The notes below the pieces were generated by a model. It had not been told where the DNA came from and ran no database searches. It was given only the letters and a program-made list of their open reading frames with translations. DNA of 64,000 bases from Roseibium album (GTDB lineage: Bacteria > Pseudomonadota > Alphaproteobacteria > Rhizobiales > Stappiaceae). The translations under genes were made by a program, and so were the position numbers. Shown here one piece after another: positions 26,217 through 35,560 of this stretch; the first letter of the stretch is position 1; the number at the start of each line of letters is the position of its first letter. The stretch lies in the NCBI RefSeq assembly GCF_001404515.1, contig NZ_CXWE01000004.1, forward strand, positions 372,001 to 436,000, given 5' to 3'.

Positions 26217-27125
26217 GTGGACAAGATCGAAACCATGCGGGCCTTCGTTGCGGTTGCAGCGGAACAATCCTTCACTGGCGCCGGACGTCGGCTAGGTATC
26301 TCGACAAAGCTGGTCAGCAAATATGTTCAGCAACTGGAGAGCCGGCTGCAGACGCAGCTTTTCAACCGGACGACCCGGAGTGTCGCGCTGACGGACGTCG
26401 GAAATGCCTATCTGGATCGCTGCCGGTCCATCCTCGAGCAGATTGACGATCTCGATTCACTGGTCAGGGAACGGCAGGGTTCCCTGGCGGGTTCCATACG
26501 CATGACCGCCCCTACGGTTTTCGGCAGCACCCGGCTGACGGAAGCTCTTGTGCCGTTCCTGAGACAACACCGGGATATCGAACTGGACCTGAAACTCACC
26601 GACAGCCGTGTGGCCGTCGTCGAGGAAGGTCTCGACCTTGCCATTCGCATCAGTGATCTGAAGGATTCAGCGCTGATCGCCCGCAAACTCTCCGACATGC
26701 CGTTGATCCTGTGCGCCTCGCCCGACTACCTGGACAGGCATGGGCGTCCGCAAACGCCGCAGGCCCTGACAACCCATGCCTGCCTGATCTATTCCAACCA
26801 GTCGGAGATGAACATCTGGCGGTTTCATGCGCAAGGTTCCGAGCAGATTGTCAGGATCAATGCGACCGTGCAGGCAAACTCGCCCGGCGCTCTGGCCCGC
26901 ATGGCCATCGGCGGTCTCGGCGTCACCCGTGCACCGCTCTATATCGTTGAAAATGCGCTTGAAAAAGGCGACCTGGAAGAAGTCCTTCCCGATTATCCGT
27001 CGAACGATTTTGGCGTATACGCCCTTTATCCGCCCAATCGACACCTGACCCGGCGGATCCGCGCGCTCATCGATCATCTTTCGGCGGAATTCGGCACCCG
27101 CTGGCAGCGAACGGCACACATTTAG
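26217..27125 (+). CDS. LysR-family transcriptional regulator
   Basis: The 302-residue protein has a LysR helix-turn-helix (MRAFVAVAAEQSFTGAGRRL, TKLVSKYVQQLE, TRSVALTDVG) and a periplasmic-binding-like effector domain (SIRMTAPTVFG, GLDLAIRISDLKDSAL). The start is a GTG at 26217 with AGAGGA nine bases before; the longer frame to 25971 overlaps the GST gene. It resembles LysR proteins beside small redox or glutathione-dependent enzymes. Its likely target is the divergent GST-phzF-reductase set. Confidence 0.9.
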   Translation: MDKIETMRAFVAVAAEQSFTGAGRRLGISTKLVSKYVQQLESRLQTQLFNRTTRSVALTDVGNAYLDRCRSILEQIDDLDSLVRERQGSLAGSIRMTAPTVFGSTRLTEALVPFLRQHRDIELDLKLTDSRVAVVEEGLDLAIRISDLKDSALIARKLSDMPLILCASPDYLDRHGRPQTPQALTTHACLIYSNQSEMNIWRFHAQGSEQIVRINATVQANSPGALARMAIGGLGVTRAPLYIVENALEKGDLEEVLPDYPSNDFGVYALYPPNRHLTRRIRALIDHLSAEFGTRWQRTAHI

Positions 27126-27636
27126 CGACGCACATGATGTTTCGCCGAGCATACCGAATTTCGTGAAACGGCGGAGTATCCCAACTCTGCAAGCGCCCGA
27201 CATTCAACGTTCAGATCACACGTTTCCTGGCATGCGCACAAAATTCGGCTCGTTTGTACATGCGACCGCATATTCACGACACTCAAGTACCGGGGAGTTC
27301 AAGGCACCGAGTTGTCGTTTGAGACGCATGCGGCGAATGGCTGTTTTGCGCCGCATCTCGGCCGTTCGCCGAGTTGAAGCCTGAGCCTGAAAGTAGACGT
27401 TCGTTTGAGACGCACCAAATTTACGAGTTGGGTGGGCAGCGGCCATTCGTTGCAGTCAGATCGAGTGGCCGATTTGCCTGGCTACTCCGCCGGCTAGAGA
27501 AGCTCTTCCCGTTGGTTCTGCGGCAACAAGTTGATCTCGAAGAGCCAGGCCGGCCTCGGGAAGTCTATTGTCCGGCGGCAAGTTTATCGGAGAGCACAAG
27601 CGTTTGAGCAACGGGGGCTCTGGTTTGACAACTGTT
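27126..27636. other. 511-base non-coding stretch at the edge of an accessory segment
   Basis: No convincing gene is present. CGTTTGAGACGCA occurs twice (near 27315 and 27403) and the text around GCAGCGGCCATTCGTTGCAG resembles intergenic repeat text common in marine Rhodobacterales. The short frame at 27374-27607 has no ribosome binding site or recognised domain; it may be remnant coding sequence. Confidence 0.4.
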
Positions 27637-28833
27637 TCAGTTTAGTCGGCTGACGGCGTCCGCCAGCACACGCAGGCCGGTTCTCAAGTCGGCCTCGTGC
27701 GTGTCTTCGGCAAAATCGTGGCTGATCCCGTCTATCGACGGAACAAACAACATCGCTGACGGCATCAACCGCGCCATGTTTGAAGCGTCGTGCAAGGCGC
27801 CCGACGGCATCTCGCGCCATTTACCCGGGGCCTGTGCCTCGGCTGCGGCGCTCAAGGCCGCGCGCAAGTTGGCGTCCATTGGAACCGGCTGCAGCGCCTT
27901 GATCGGCACAATTTCAGCCTGCATTCCGTGGTCTCCGGCAATCTCGGCAACAAGATCGCGAACAAGAGATTCCATCCGGGCCAGCCGATCGTCATCGACA
28001 TCGCGCCATTGCACGTCGAACACCACTTCACCAGGCACAATGGAGGGCGCATTGGGCCTAAGTTGTATCCGGCCAATCGTCCAGACTGTGCGCGGTGTTA
28101 CAATGTTTCGAAGGCGGTCGTTTAGCGCGGTGTTGAATGCCGACAACGCCTGAAACGCATCTTTTCGCTGGTACATCAGCGTGGTGCCAGCGTGGTTTTG
28201 CTGGCCTGTCAGCGTGATCTGCAGTTGTCGGGATCCGACAATACCTGTGACAACGCCAATCGCCTCGCCCGCGTCGTGCAGTGTGCTGCCCTGTTCAATA
28301 TGCAGCTCGATGAAACCCGAAAACTGCTTATGTGGCACGCACACTCCTGCAAGATCCGCAATTGAAGACCGCGCGTCGCGGAAAGAGAGCCCGTTCATGT
28401 CCGTGAATTCGTCGGCCTCGGCAAGTGTGGTCTTGCCTGAATAAATGCTGGATCCGGTCAGCGCACCAAACCGCCCTTCTTCATCCTGGAAGTTCACGAC
28501 TGACACCGGCGGACCACCCGCCTCTTTCGCAGCACGCGCGATCTCCAATGCGACGATGACACCCAATGCCCCATCGAGCCAGCCCCCTTCGGGTTGGGTA
28601 TCGGTGTGAGACCCCAAAAGCATGGATGGAGCATCGGTCAGGCCGAAAACGTTGCCCGCAGGATCCACATGTGGGGTCAGGCCCGTTGCCTCAAACTGTT
28701 GGATCAGCCACTTTCGGGCAGCCACATCTGGTTCAGAAAACGCCGGACGCACCACTCCCTTGCCCACGCCACTCGCGCCGAAGGAGCGGAGCGTGAGAAG
28801 ATCCCTCAAAAACCTGTCTGGCAGAACGTTCAT
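27637..28833 (-). CDS. M20-family amidohydrolase (allantoate/N-carbamoyl amino acid hydrolase type)
   Basis: The 398-residue zinc hydrolase has [49 protein letters not shown] and [12 protein letters not shown], the metal and dimer motifs of the hydantoinase/carbamoylase subfamily of M20. Members split N-carbamoyl amino acids, allantoate or ureidoglycine; the sequence does not decide. ATG 28833 follows GGAAGGT. It stands alone within long non-coding stretches, which with the neighbours suggests an acquired segment. Confidence 0.88.
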   Translation of the reverse strand: MNVLPDRFLRDLLTLRSFGASGVGKGVVRPAFSEPDVAARKWLIQQFEATGLTPHVDPAGNVFGLTDAPSMLLGSHTDTQPEGGWLDGALGVIVALEIARAAKEAGGPPVSVVNFQDEEGRFGALTGSSIYSGKTTLAEADEFTDMNGLSFRDARSSIADLAGVCVPHKQFSGFIELHIEQGSTLHDAGEAIGVVTGIVGSRQLQITLTGQQNHAGTTLMYQRKDAFQALSAFNTALNDRLRNIVTPRTVWTIGRIQLRPNAPSIVPGEVVFDVQWRDVDDDRLARMESLVRDLVAEIAGDHGMQAEIVPIKALQPVPMDANLRAALSAAAEAQAPGKWREMPSGALHDASNMARLMPSAMLFVPSIDGISHDFAEDTHEADLRTGLRVLADAVSRLN

Positions 28834-29349
28834 CTTGACCTTCCCAAACTGAAAACACCCAGAATTTGCATGACATGCAGCAATTGAAACTTCTCTTTTG
28901 ATGCTGCAGCCGAATTGCTCACCTTTCAAGCTAAGTGATCCAAAAGCGCGTCAAACCGCCAGAGCGCGAAACGGGCCATGGCTCCCACGGTCTTGCGGAC
29001 CGTAATCCACTCTTCCCAATACGTTTCGGTTTCGCGTGGCTGGCGCTGGTATTCCCCCCAGGGAACTTCCCAAACGCGCCCACCTTCCGGTCATTCAGCG
29101 GCTGGGGCTTAAAACTCAAAAGCGGAATTTCATTGCGCCGTTCACAAAGGACTGAGATGCGGACTTTTCGGTCATTCGGTTTGGATAACCATTCCAAGTT
29201 AGCGGAGTAGTATTTCCTTGTCGTGCAGTGAAGCCAAGAATTTGTTACTTCAGTTTTATTGATACTGGGAACATCAATCGACAAGAAGAAGGTGCCCAAG
29301 ATATCGTGCGCGGTCAGAATGCCAGATTGCAAAGCCGAGAGATGACAAT
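28834..29349. other. 516-base divergent stretch with repeat-like text
   Basis: Both strands carry open frames (28931-29332 and 28935-29210), but without ribosome binding sites or a recognised fold. CTTCCGGTCATTCAGC near 29085 and CTTTTCGGTCATTCGG near 29163 are related direct repeats. This resembles degenerate intergenic repeats of marine alphaproteobacteria. Promoters for both flanking genes should lie here. Confidence 0.4.
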
Positions 29350-30297
29350 ATGACTTCCGAAAGCAAACCGGTTTATCTTTCCGACAAGGATTTGGAGGCT
29401 TTAGGCATCCAGCCTTCCGAAGTTACGGAAGCCATTGAAACTGCCCTGATCGCCAAGGCAAACGGAAAGCTTCACACGTCTCCCAAGACAGCCATCTTGC
29501 CTGGGAATGGACGGTATGCAATGTCTACTTTGGCAGTGGGAGATGATGGGTTCATTGTGACGAAACAGGTGACTGTGTGCCCTGAAAATCCGGCGAGAGG
29601 GCTCCCCGCGATTAACGGCGCAATCATGGTTATGGACGCACAAACCGGGCTTCTCAGAGCTGTATTGGGGGCGAACTGGATAACCGCAATCAGAACAGCA
29701 GCACTGTCAATGGTGGCGGCGCGCAGACTTGCAGACCCTGGTGCCGAGACGGTGGCTTTTGTAGGCGCAGGCGTGCAAGCTCACTCCCATTTGCTTGCAT
29801 TTTCAGAGTTATTTCCCCTGAAAAGAATTCGCGTGTTTGGGCGTGGCAAAGCGAATACTGAAAAGCTCTGTGGTTGTGCTCGCGACATGGGCCTCCAAGC
29901 TGAAACAGCCGCCAATGCCAAGGATGTTTTGCGTGATGCCGATCTGGTGGTGACATCAATTACATTGGACTACTCGATTGAACCGTTCTTAGATGCCCGA
30001 TGGCTTAAGCCAACTGCCTTTGCTGCGATTACAGATGCCTGCATTCCGTGGTCCCCAAACAGCATGACCGCATTCGAAACTGTTATTGTTGATGACCGAA
30101 CACAGGAAATTGAAAGTGACAAGCCGATGCTGCCATACGAGCAGATAACCGGCGATTTGACGGAACTTGTCTCGGGGGAAGTCGATGACCGTGCAAACCA
30201 AAAACCGGCAGCCTTTGCTTTCAGAGGCATTTCATTGGGAGATTACGCAACAGCGGTCCTCGCGCTTCGTCGGGCTGTCGACATACGAAGATTGTGA
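29350..30297 (+). CDS. ornithine cyclodeaminase/mu-crystallin family protein
   Basis: The 315-residue NAD(P)-dependent enzyme has the family's substrate loop near VTKQVTVCPENPARGLPAINGAIMV (short motif KQVTVCPENP), TAIRTAALSMVAARRLA and the Rossmann turn VAFVGAGVQAHSHLLAF. Family members include ornithine cyclodeaminase, lysine cyclodeaminase, alanine dehydrogenase and ketimine reductases. The specificity residues are not clear enough to choose. G+C looks lower than in the flanking core genes. It is divergent from the M20 hydrolase. Confidence 0.85.
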   Translation: MTSESKPVYLSDKDLEALGIQPSEVTEAIETALIAKANGKLHTSPKTAILPGNGRYAMSTLAVGDDGFIVTKQVTVCPENPARGLPAINGAIMVMDAQTGLLRAVLGANWITAIRTAALSMVAARRLADPGAETVAFVGAGVQAHSHLLAFSELFPLKRIRVFGRGKANTEKLCGCARDMGLQAETAANAKDVLRDADLVVTSITLDYSIEPFLDARWLKPTAFAAITDACIPWSPNSMTAFETVIVDDRTQEIESDKPMLPYEQITGDLTELVSGEVDDRANQKPAAFAFRGISLGDYATAVLALRRAVDIRRL

Positions 30298-30721
30298 AGA
30301 TAGAAAAATAGACGCTGCTCCGCAGAATTCGTTGACCGCATTGGGCTCAAGGCTGACCTTTACTGCAACTAAATCGGATAGCAGCATTGCGCCCCCATCC
30401 TGGACGTTCACAGTATCTAGCACCGATCTTCAAAGCTGCTGTTCGTTGCGCGACGTGCGAAAGTAAAGAGGGGCGGGAAGTCTGAATTCGCGGCAAGTGC
30501 GAGCCAGCCGTGTCACGATGTTTGAAGCCGACATTCAGGCAAGCCTGAAATTGAGTTTCACATTGCACCGCCGCATGACCGCTTTGAGCCCATCTTGCCG
30601 TTTTTGACCTTGTGCCTGTAGATCATTTTTAATCGTCAGTGCTCGGAAAATTTGGCTCAAAGGCGACATTCAGATCTAACTGCATATAATGTTCTTCTAT
30701 AGATTGATCCACGAGTGACTA
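30298..30721. other. 424-base non-coding stretch
   Basis: No supported gene. GCCGACATTCAGG near 30529 and GGCGACATTCAGA near 30662 are related short repeats similar to those in the other gaps of this segment. The last 60 bases are AT-rich and probably hold the promoter of the GNAT gene. Confidence 0.35.
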
Positions 30722-31516
30722 ATGGCGGGATTTTTCGGAACAGCGCAGCAGATGGCATTGCAAGCCGTCGCAGAAGATGCACATGAATGGACGATGAGCA
30801 CGCCCGGGGCTTGTGACCCCGGACGGTTTTTGGGAACGGATAATCCGGACGCCTTTGGTTGGGACACGATAATCGAGATTGTGAAGCGTGATGGTGCTTT
30901 CGGATTTCGGCTGATCCAGGCAGCAGACACGGCCGAAATTTCCCGCAAGCTACAGGAAAATGAGTGCAGAATTGATTTTTGGGATGTCTATGTGGCCAAC
31001 CGCAAAGATGCGACAGTGGCCACGTTAGAAGTTATCTCCTTGGGGTTGCCGAAGGGGTATAGCTATCGTCCAGAACCACATCAAGCCGCAAATCAAAAGA
31101 TGTTGGAAGTTCAGGCGTTCATGGCGGAAAATGGGATTGCGCCATTTTCGGGAACAAAGTTAGCTGGCCTTGATGGCCCCGCTGTCACCATCACGATTGA
31201 GGACGAAAGTAACAGTCTTGCGGCAGTGGCGCACGCATATTTCCCGCACAACAAGTATAGCCGATACAATCGATGGGCATGGGGTGGTCTTGTTGCCGTA
31301 TCTCCGTCACATCGAGGAATGGGGTTGGGAAAAATCGTAAACGCCAAGATGGTGTCTGAGTGTTTCTCCCGTTTCGATGCCGATTTTATTTATGAGCTCG
31401 TGGCAGCATCAAACATACCATCGCGCAAGATGATTGAAGCAAGTGGGTTGGCCCTTGATCCGATGGCCAAATGCGGTATCGCAATGAGCAGCGGCGAAGA
31501 ACGTTTTACGAAGTGA
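30722..31516 (+). CDS. GNAT-family acetyltransferase-like protein
   Basis: The 264-residue protein has a GNAT domain in its C-terminal half: WAWGGLVAVSPSHRGMGLGKIVNAKM is the acetyl-CoA loop (motif SHRGMGLGKIV), followed by VAASNIPSRKMIEASGL. The N-terminal 100 residues match no family I know; GACDPGRFLGTDNPDAFGWD may be a second, degenerate GNAT half. Codon use is less G+C-rich than the core genes. The ribosome binding site is weak. Substrate unknown. Confidence 0.72.
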   Translation: MAGFFGTAQQMALQAVAEDAHEWTMSTPGACDPGRFLGTDNPDAFGWDTIIEIVKRDGAFGFRLIQAADTAEISRKLQENECRIDFWDVYVANRKDATVATLEVISLGLPKGYSYRPEPHQAANQKMLEVQAFMAENGIAPFSGTKLAGLDGPAVTITIEDESNSLAAVAHAYFPHNKYSRYNRWAWGGLVAVSPSHRGMGLGKIVNAKMVSECFSRFDADFIYELVAASNIPSRKMIEASGLALDPMAKCGIAMSSGEERFTK

Positions 31517-32087
31517 TGGCTGCTTGTTGCGCATTTTGTCATTGCAGGTATTGTCGTCGCCTGAACCTCAGCCCTTGGCATACTAAGTCGCTAAGTCCCG
31601 CAGAGCGGACCTTCTGTGCACCTCAAGCTTAGCAGATGCAGCGAAAGTCGGCTTTTGCGGCCCGCACCGCAGCGTCGAACGTAGCCAACGAAGGTCGGCA
31701 ATGGGCCGAAAGTGTCAGCATCAATTCGCCGTTGTAATGCCTGCTTTTCTAACCCGACAACCCAAAAAACCGACGGTCCGCAGTCGGCCCCGTTCCGGAC
31801 ATTCGTGCGTGTCGCAACAAACATCCGCTCCCCTGCCAGCTCGAAAATTGTGTGTATCGCAAGTCTCGCCCCACTTGAGGGTGCTTTTCCGTATGGCTTG
31901 TGATCAATGTTTGAAGAATTAAATGGAATCAGGAACTGATGGGCGAGTTTTGCCTGTAGGAAGCGTAAACGAAATTGCATACGCAAATTGGTGAGGTCTC
32001 TTTCGAACAAAATGCCTTAGCAATTGGTCTTTCCATTGAGAAAGCAAATCGTTGGACGCTTCGCTGCAACCCTGAAAAAACGTACGG
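31517..32087. other. 571-base non-coding stretch at the right edge of the accessory segment
   Basis: No supported gene. CGAAAGTCGGC near 31639 and CGAAGGTCGGC near 31688 are related repeats, again of the type seen in marine Rhodobacterales intergenic DNA. Open frames on both strands (31591-32010, 31701-31922) lack start signals. The next gene, a lysR, returns to core-like composition. Confidence 0.4.
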
Positions 32088-32978
32088 TCATGCGACATCA
32101 CGGAACACCCTGGCCAGATGATCGGCAAAGGCACGGACCCTGCGGGGCTGTGCCCGGCCGGGTGGAAACAGGATCTGCAGAGGTGAACTCGGTGGTTCGA
32201 AGTCGGGCAGCAGCGCAATCAACCGCCCGTTCCGAATATCACCGGCGGAATCGAATTCCGACTTGAGCGCGAGACCGCGCCCCTCCAGTGCCCATTCGCG
32301 TACGAGGGCTCCGTCATTGGCGATCAGGTTGCCGGTTACGGTGACGATGTGTTTCACATCGCCCTGCCTGAATTCCCAGGTGTTGTCGATGTTCTGGCCG
32401 AAACGCATCAGCAGGCAATTGTGATCCTTCAGATCCGCCGGTGTCTCGGGTTCTTTTTTGAGCTTCAGGTAGCCAGGTGAAGCGCACAGGATACGTTTGC
32501 GGGATGCCACATGCCTGACCCTGAGCGAGCTGTCGCTGATCGATCCGAAGCGAACCGCAAGATCGATGCCGAGCCCCACAATATCAACGTAACCATCCGA
32601 CAGATGCAGGTCGATCGTGATGGAGGGATGCGCCATCTGAAACTCTGCAATCGCACCGGAGATGATGTTTCGTCCGATATCTTCGGGCGCGCTGATACGG
32701 ATCAGTCCTGTCAGCGTCTTTGCGCCGGTCCGGATCCTGCTGTCGAGCTCCTCAACATCACTCAGAACCGTGCGCGCACCATCGACGAGTGCCCGCCCCT
32801 CTTCCGTCAGGCTGATGGATCGCGTGGTTCGGTTGAGAAGAACAACACCATAGTGGGCTTCAAGTGCCACCAGTCTTTCCGATACAGTCGTCGGCGCAAG
32901 GCCTGCCTCGCGCGCGGCTGCAGCCAGGCTGCCTTTTTCCACGATCAGCAGGAACAAGGAAATGTTGTCAAGGAGCAT
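32088..32978 (-). CDS. LysR-family transcriptional regulator
   Basis: The 296-residue protein has a LysR helix-turn-helix (SLAAAAREAGLAPTTVSERL, NRTTRSISLTEEG) and an effector domain (LIRISAPEDIGRNI, GLGIDLAVRFGSISDSS). The ATG at 32978 gives the normal family N-terminus MLLDNISLFLLIVEKGS; the frame opens further up to 33035. It is divergent, with 98 bases between starts, from the ABM-oxidoreductase-thioredoxin-VOC-YceI row, which it probably regulates. The effector is unknown. Confidence 0.9.
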   Translation of the reverse strand: MLLDNISLFLLIVEKGSLAAAAREAGLAPTTVSERLVALEAHYGVVLLNRTTRSISLTEEGRALVDGARTVLSDVEELDSRIRTGAKTLTGLIRISAPEDIGRNIISGAIAEFQMAHPSITIDLHLSDGYVDIVGLGIDLAVRFGSISDSSLRVRHVASRKRILCASPGYLKLKKEPETPADLKDHNCLLMRFGQNIDNTWEFRQGDVKHIVTVTGNLIANDGALVREWALEGRGLALKSEFDSAGDIRNGRLIALLPDFEPPSSPLQILFPPGRAQPRRVRAFADHLARVFRDVA

Positions 32979-33076
32979 TATACGGAAATTCCGGATTATC
33001 ACTCCGCATCTTGCCCGTTTATCCGAGACCGTCAAGCAATTAAATGAGCTTCAACACCACACAAGGAAACAGACCC

Positions 33077-33367
33077 ATGACCCAACTCACCATCGTCGCC
33101 AACATCAAGGCCAATCCGGACAAGATCGAACTCGTCAGATCTGAGCTGCTGAAGCTGATCGAAGCGACCCGCGCGGAAAACGGCTGCATCAACTACGACC
33201 TACACCAGGACAATGAAAACCCGGCTCATTTCATGTTCTATGAAAACTGGGAAACACGGGACCTCTGGCAAACGCATATGAATGCGCCTCATCTTGCGGA
33301 CTACATGACGGCGACCGAAGGCGCTGTTGCCGAGTTTTCACTGAACGAAATGACCGTTATCGGCTGA
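33077..33367 (+). CDS. antibiotic biosynthesis monooxygenase (ABM) domain protein
   Basis: The 96-residue ferredoxin-like dimeric protein matches YgiN-type ABM enzymes: IVANIKANPDKIELVRSELL, RAENGCINYDLHQDNENP, FMFYENWETRDLWQTHM. Relatives are quinol monooxygenases. AAGGAAA before the ATG at 33077 sets the start. It is first gene of a row that continues with a quinone-type oxidoreductase, which supports a role in quinone or aromatic electrophile handling. Confidence 0.85.
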   Translation: MTQLTIVANIKANPDKIELVRSELLKLIEATRAENGCINYDLHQDNENPAHFMFYENWETRDLWQTHMNAPHLADYMTATEGAVAEFSLNEMTVIG

Positions 33368-33442
33368 CGGTGATGCCGTTCCATCCCTTGCGCCCTTGCG
33401 ATCCATCAGCCCTCCCAATTGAATCGATCTGAGAAAAAAACC

Positions 33443-34453
33443 ATGAAAGCCGTTGCCCTGACTCACTATTTGCCGATTGACGATCCAAAATCGTTTCTGG
33501 ATGTCGATCTGCCGAAACCCGTGCCGGAGGGACACGACCTGCTCGTTTCGGTGAAGGCTGTCTCCGTCAATCCGGTTGACACCAAGGTGCGTGCCCCCAA
33601 AGACACGATCGAGGAAACTCCGCGCGTGCTCGGGTGGGATGCCGCCGGCACCGTCGAGGCCGTTGGCTCCGGTGTCACGCTTTTCAAGCCGGGTGACGAA
33701 GTCTACTATGCAGGTGATATCACTCGCTCAGGATCAAACGCGCAATTCCAGCTGATCGACGAACGCATTGTCGGTCTCAAGCCACGCACCCTGAGTTTTG
33801 CAGAGGCAGCCGCTCTCCCGCTGACGACGCTGACAGCTTACGAATCCTTCTTTGACAGGCTGGGCATTGATCGGGACGGTGGCAACAGGGGCGAGAGCAT
33901 TCTGATCATCGGCGCGGGGGGTGGTGTCGGCTCCATCGGAATTCAGCTGGCAAAGGCGGCCGGCCTCAGGATCATTGCAACCGCATCACGTCCCGAGACA
34001 TCCGCCTGGGTTCGGGAACTTGGAGCGGACGAAGTGGTCAATCACCGGGAGGACATGGTCGCCCAGGTCCGCGCACTTGGTCATCAATATGTCGACCATA
34101 TCGCCATCTTCAACGACATGCGGCACTGGGAAACAGCTGTCGAGCTGATCCGGCCGCAGGGCGCTATCGTCACCATCGACGACACCAACCTGCCCATGCC
34201 GATGGACAAGATGAAACTCAAGGCAGCAAGTCTCCACTGGGAGTTCATGTTCGCAAGGGCAATGTTCCAGACACCGGACATGATCGGGCAACACAAGCTG
34301 CTGACCTATGTCGCCCGCGAAATCGACGCAGGGCGGATTCGGACGACGGTCGATACCGTGCTCTCACCGATCAATGCCGAAAACATGCGCAAGGCACACG
34401 CTCTTATTGAAACCGGCACCGCAAAGGGCAAGATAGTAGTAGAAGGGTTCTGA
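33443..34453 (+). CDS. zinc-type alcohol dehydrogenase-like/quinone oxidoreductase (MDR)
   Basis: The 336-residue medium-chain reductase has VSVNPVDTKVRAP, LGWDAAGTVEAVGSGV, AAALPLTTLTAYESFFDRL and the nucleotide motif ILIIGAGGGVGSIGIQLAK. It lacks the catalytic and structural zinc ligands, so it fits the zinc-independent quinone oxidoreductase/ZADH1-like group. It reduces quinones or enones with NAD(P)H by family analogy. It follows the ABM gene by 75 bases; a hairpin with a U-run lies after its stop. Confidence 0.88.
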   Translation: MKAVALTHYLPIDDPKSFLDVDLPKPVPEGHDLLVSVKAVSVNPVDTKVRAPKDTIEETPRVLGWDAAGTVEAVGSGVTLFKPGDEVYYAGDITRSGSNAQFQLIDERIVGLKPRTLSFAEAAALPLTTLTAYESFFDRLGIDRDGGNRGESILIIGAGGGVGSIGIQLAKAAGLRIIATASRPETSAWVRELGADEVVNHREDMVAQVRALGHQYVDHIAIFNDMRHWETAVELIRPQGAIVTIDDTNLPMPMDKMKLKAASLHWEFMFARAMFQTPDMIGQHKLLTYVAREIDAGRIRTTVDTVLSPINAENMRKAHALIETGTAKGKIVVEGF

Positions 34454-34461
34454 CACCTGGA

Positions 34462-34486
34462 GCAGCCGGGTAACCGGCTGCATTTT
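34462..34486 (+). terminator. hairpin with U-run after the oxidoreductase gene
   Basis: GCAGCCGG and CCGGCTGC form an 8-bp stem around GTAA, followed by ATTTTCC. It lies eight bases after the stop, inside a same-strand row, so it may only partly end transcription before the thioredoxin-like gene. Confidence 0.6.
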
Positions 34487-34523
34487 CCCGCGCGACAGTC
34501 TTCCATAACCTGAAGGTATCCAA

Positions 34524-35075
34524 ATGGCAGCTCTTCAACCGCCCGTCTGCGACTTCGACTGGCAGGCTCCGCACTTCAGCCTTCCCGGGACAGACGGCAA
34601 CACCTACAGCCTCACCGATCTCGCCGGTGAGAAAAGCACGCTGGTCATGTTTATCTGCAACCACTGTCCCTTTGTGCTGGCCATACTCGACAAGATCATT
34701 CGCGATGCCCATGACATGAAGGCACACGGGATCGGCGTTGTCGCGATCTGTTCCAACGACCACGTTTCCCACCCTGCGGACAGTTTCGAAAACATGCAGC
34801 TGCTGGCCGAAAAACATGAATTCCCCTTCCCCTACCTGCATGATGCGGATCAAATTGTTGCCAGAAACTATGACGCGGTCTGTACACCGGATTTCTTCGG
34901 CTTCAACAAGGATCTGGGACTGCAATATCGCGGCCGTCTTGACGCGACGCGGATGGGCACGTCTCCTTCAGACTTGCGCCGCGACCTCTTCGAGGCCATG
35001 AAACAGATCGCCGAAACCGGTCAGGGTCCTGATCACCAGGTCCCGTCAATCGGTTGCTCCATCAAGTGGAAATAG
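34524..35075 (+). CDS. thioredoxin-fold (AhpC/TSA-type) protein
   Basis: The 183-residue protein has a peroxiredoxin-like opening (APHFSLPGTDGNTYSLTDL) and the active-site motif FICNHCPFV, a CxxC with Asn-His between the Cys. VCTPDFFGFNKDLGLQYRG contains the cis-Pro segment. This is the group of CNHCP-type thioredoxin-like proteins, probably thiol oxidoreductases or peroxidases; no signal peptide, so cytoplasmic. GAAGG precedes the ATG, and VOC follows 12 bases after its stop. Confidence 0.85.
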   Translation: MAALQPPVCDFDWQAPHFSLPGTDGNTYSLTDLAGEKSTLVMFICNHCPFVLAILDKIIRDAHDMKAHGIGVVAICSNDHVSHPADSFENMQLLAEKHEFPFPYLHDADQIVARNYDAVCTPDFFGFNKDLGLQYRGRLDATRMGTSPSDLRRDLFEAMKQIAETGQGPDHQVPSIGCSIKWK

Positions 35076-35087
35076 GAGATCAGCAAG

Positions 35088-35468
35088 ATGCAGATCCACC
35101 AACTCAATCACGTCAACCTGCGCACGACCCGGCTTGAGACAATGATCTCCTGGTATCAGGATGTTCTCGGTCTCACTCTGGGGCCGCGGCCGGATTTTCC
35201 CTTCCCCGGCGCCTGGCTATACGCAGGTGATACGGCGTTCGTGCATTTGGTTGGTATCGACGGCGACCAGGGCACTGGCTCCGAAGTTGAACTCAAGCTC
35301 GAGCATTTCGCCTTTTCGGCCACCGGCGCAGAAGAATTCGAGAAACGATTGCGCGAACGCGGCGAAAAATACCAGAAGTCAGAATTGCCGCAAATCAACC
35401 TTGTCGCGGTCAACGTCTGGGATCCGGATGGCAATCACATTCACGTTGATTTTCGTATGGACGGGTAA
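35088..35468 (+). CDS. VOC-family (glyoxalase/bleomycin resistance fold) protein
   Basis: The 126-residue protein has the paired beta-alpha-beta-beta-beta units of the vicinal oxygen chelate fold: LNHVNLRTTRLETMISWYQDVLGL gives the first metal His, KLEHFAFSATG a second His, and DPDGNHIHVDF the last acid region. Such proteins include glyoxalase I, dioxygenases and epimerases. A good AGGAG site is present. Co-location with an ABM and a quinone oxidoreductase suggests removal of reactive carbonyl or aromatic compounds. Confidence 0.85.
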   Translation: MQIHQLNHVNLRTTRLETMISWYQDVLGLTLGPRPDFPFPGAWLYAGDTAFVHLVGIDGDQGTGSEVELKLEHFAFSATGAEEFEKRLRERGEKYQKSELPQINLVAVNVWDPDGNHIHVDFRMDG

Positions 35469-35560
35469 CTTCGCCTGAAATTGCCATTGCCGCGATGCTG
35501 TCATGCGCTAGCTTCATGACTGGTTCCCTATTGGTTGATATTCCAGTTTCGAGGCCAGAC

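Noticed and set aside
27374..27607. Possible transposase remnant in the 27.1-27.6 kb gap
   Set aside because: The translated text shows no catalytic motif and no inverted terminal repeats or target duplication were found.
28931..29332. 133-codon minus-strand ORF in the accessory segment
   Set aside because: It consists of repeat-like text, overlaps an ORF on the other strand and has no recognised fold or ribosome binding site.
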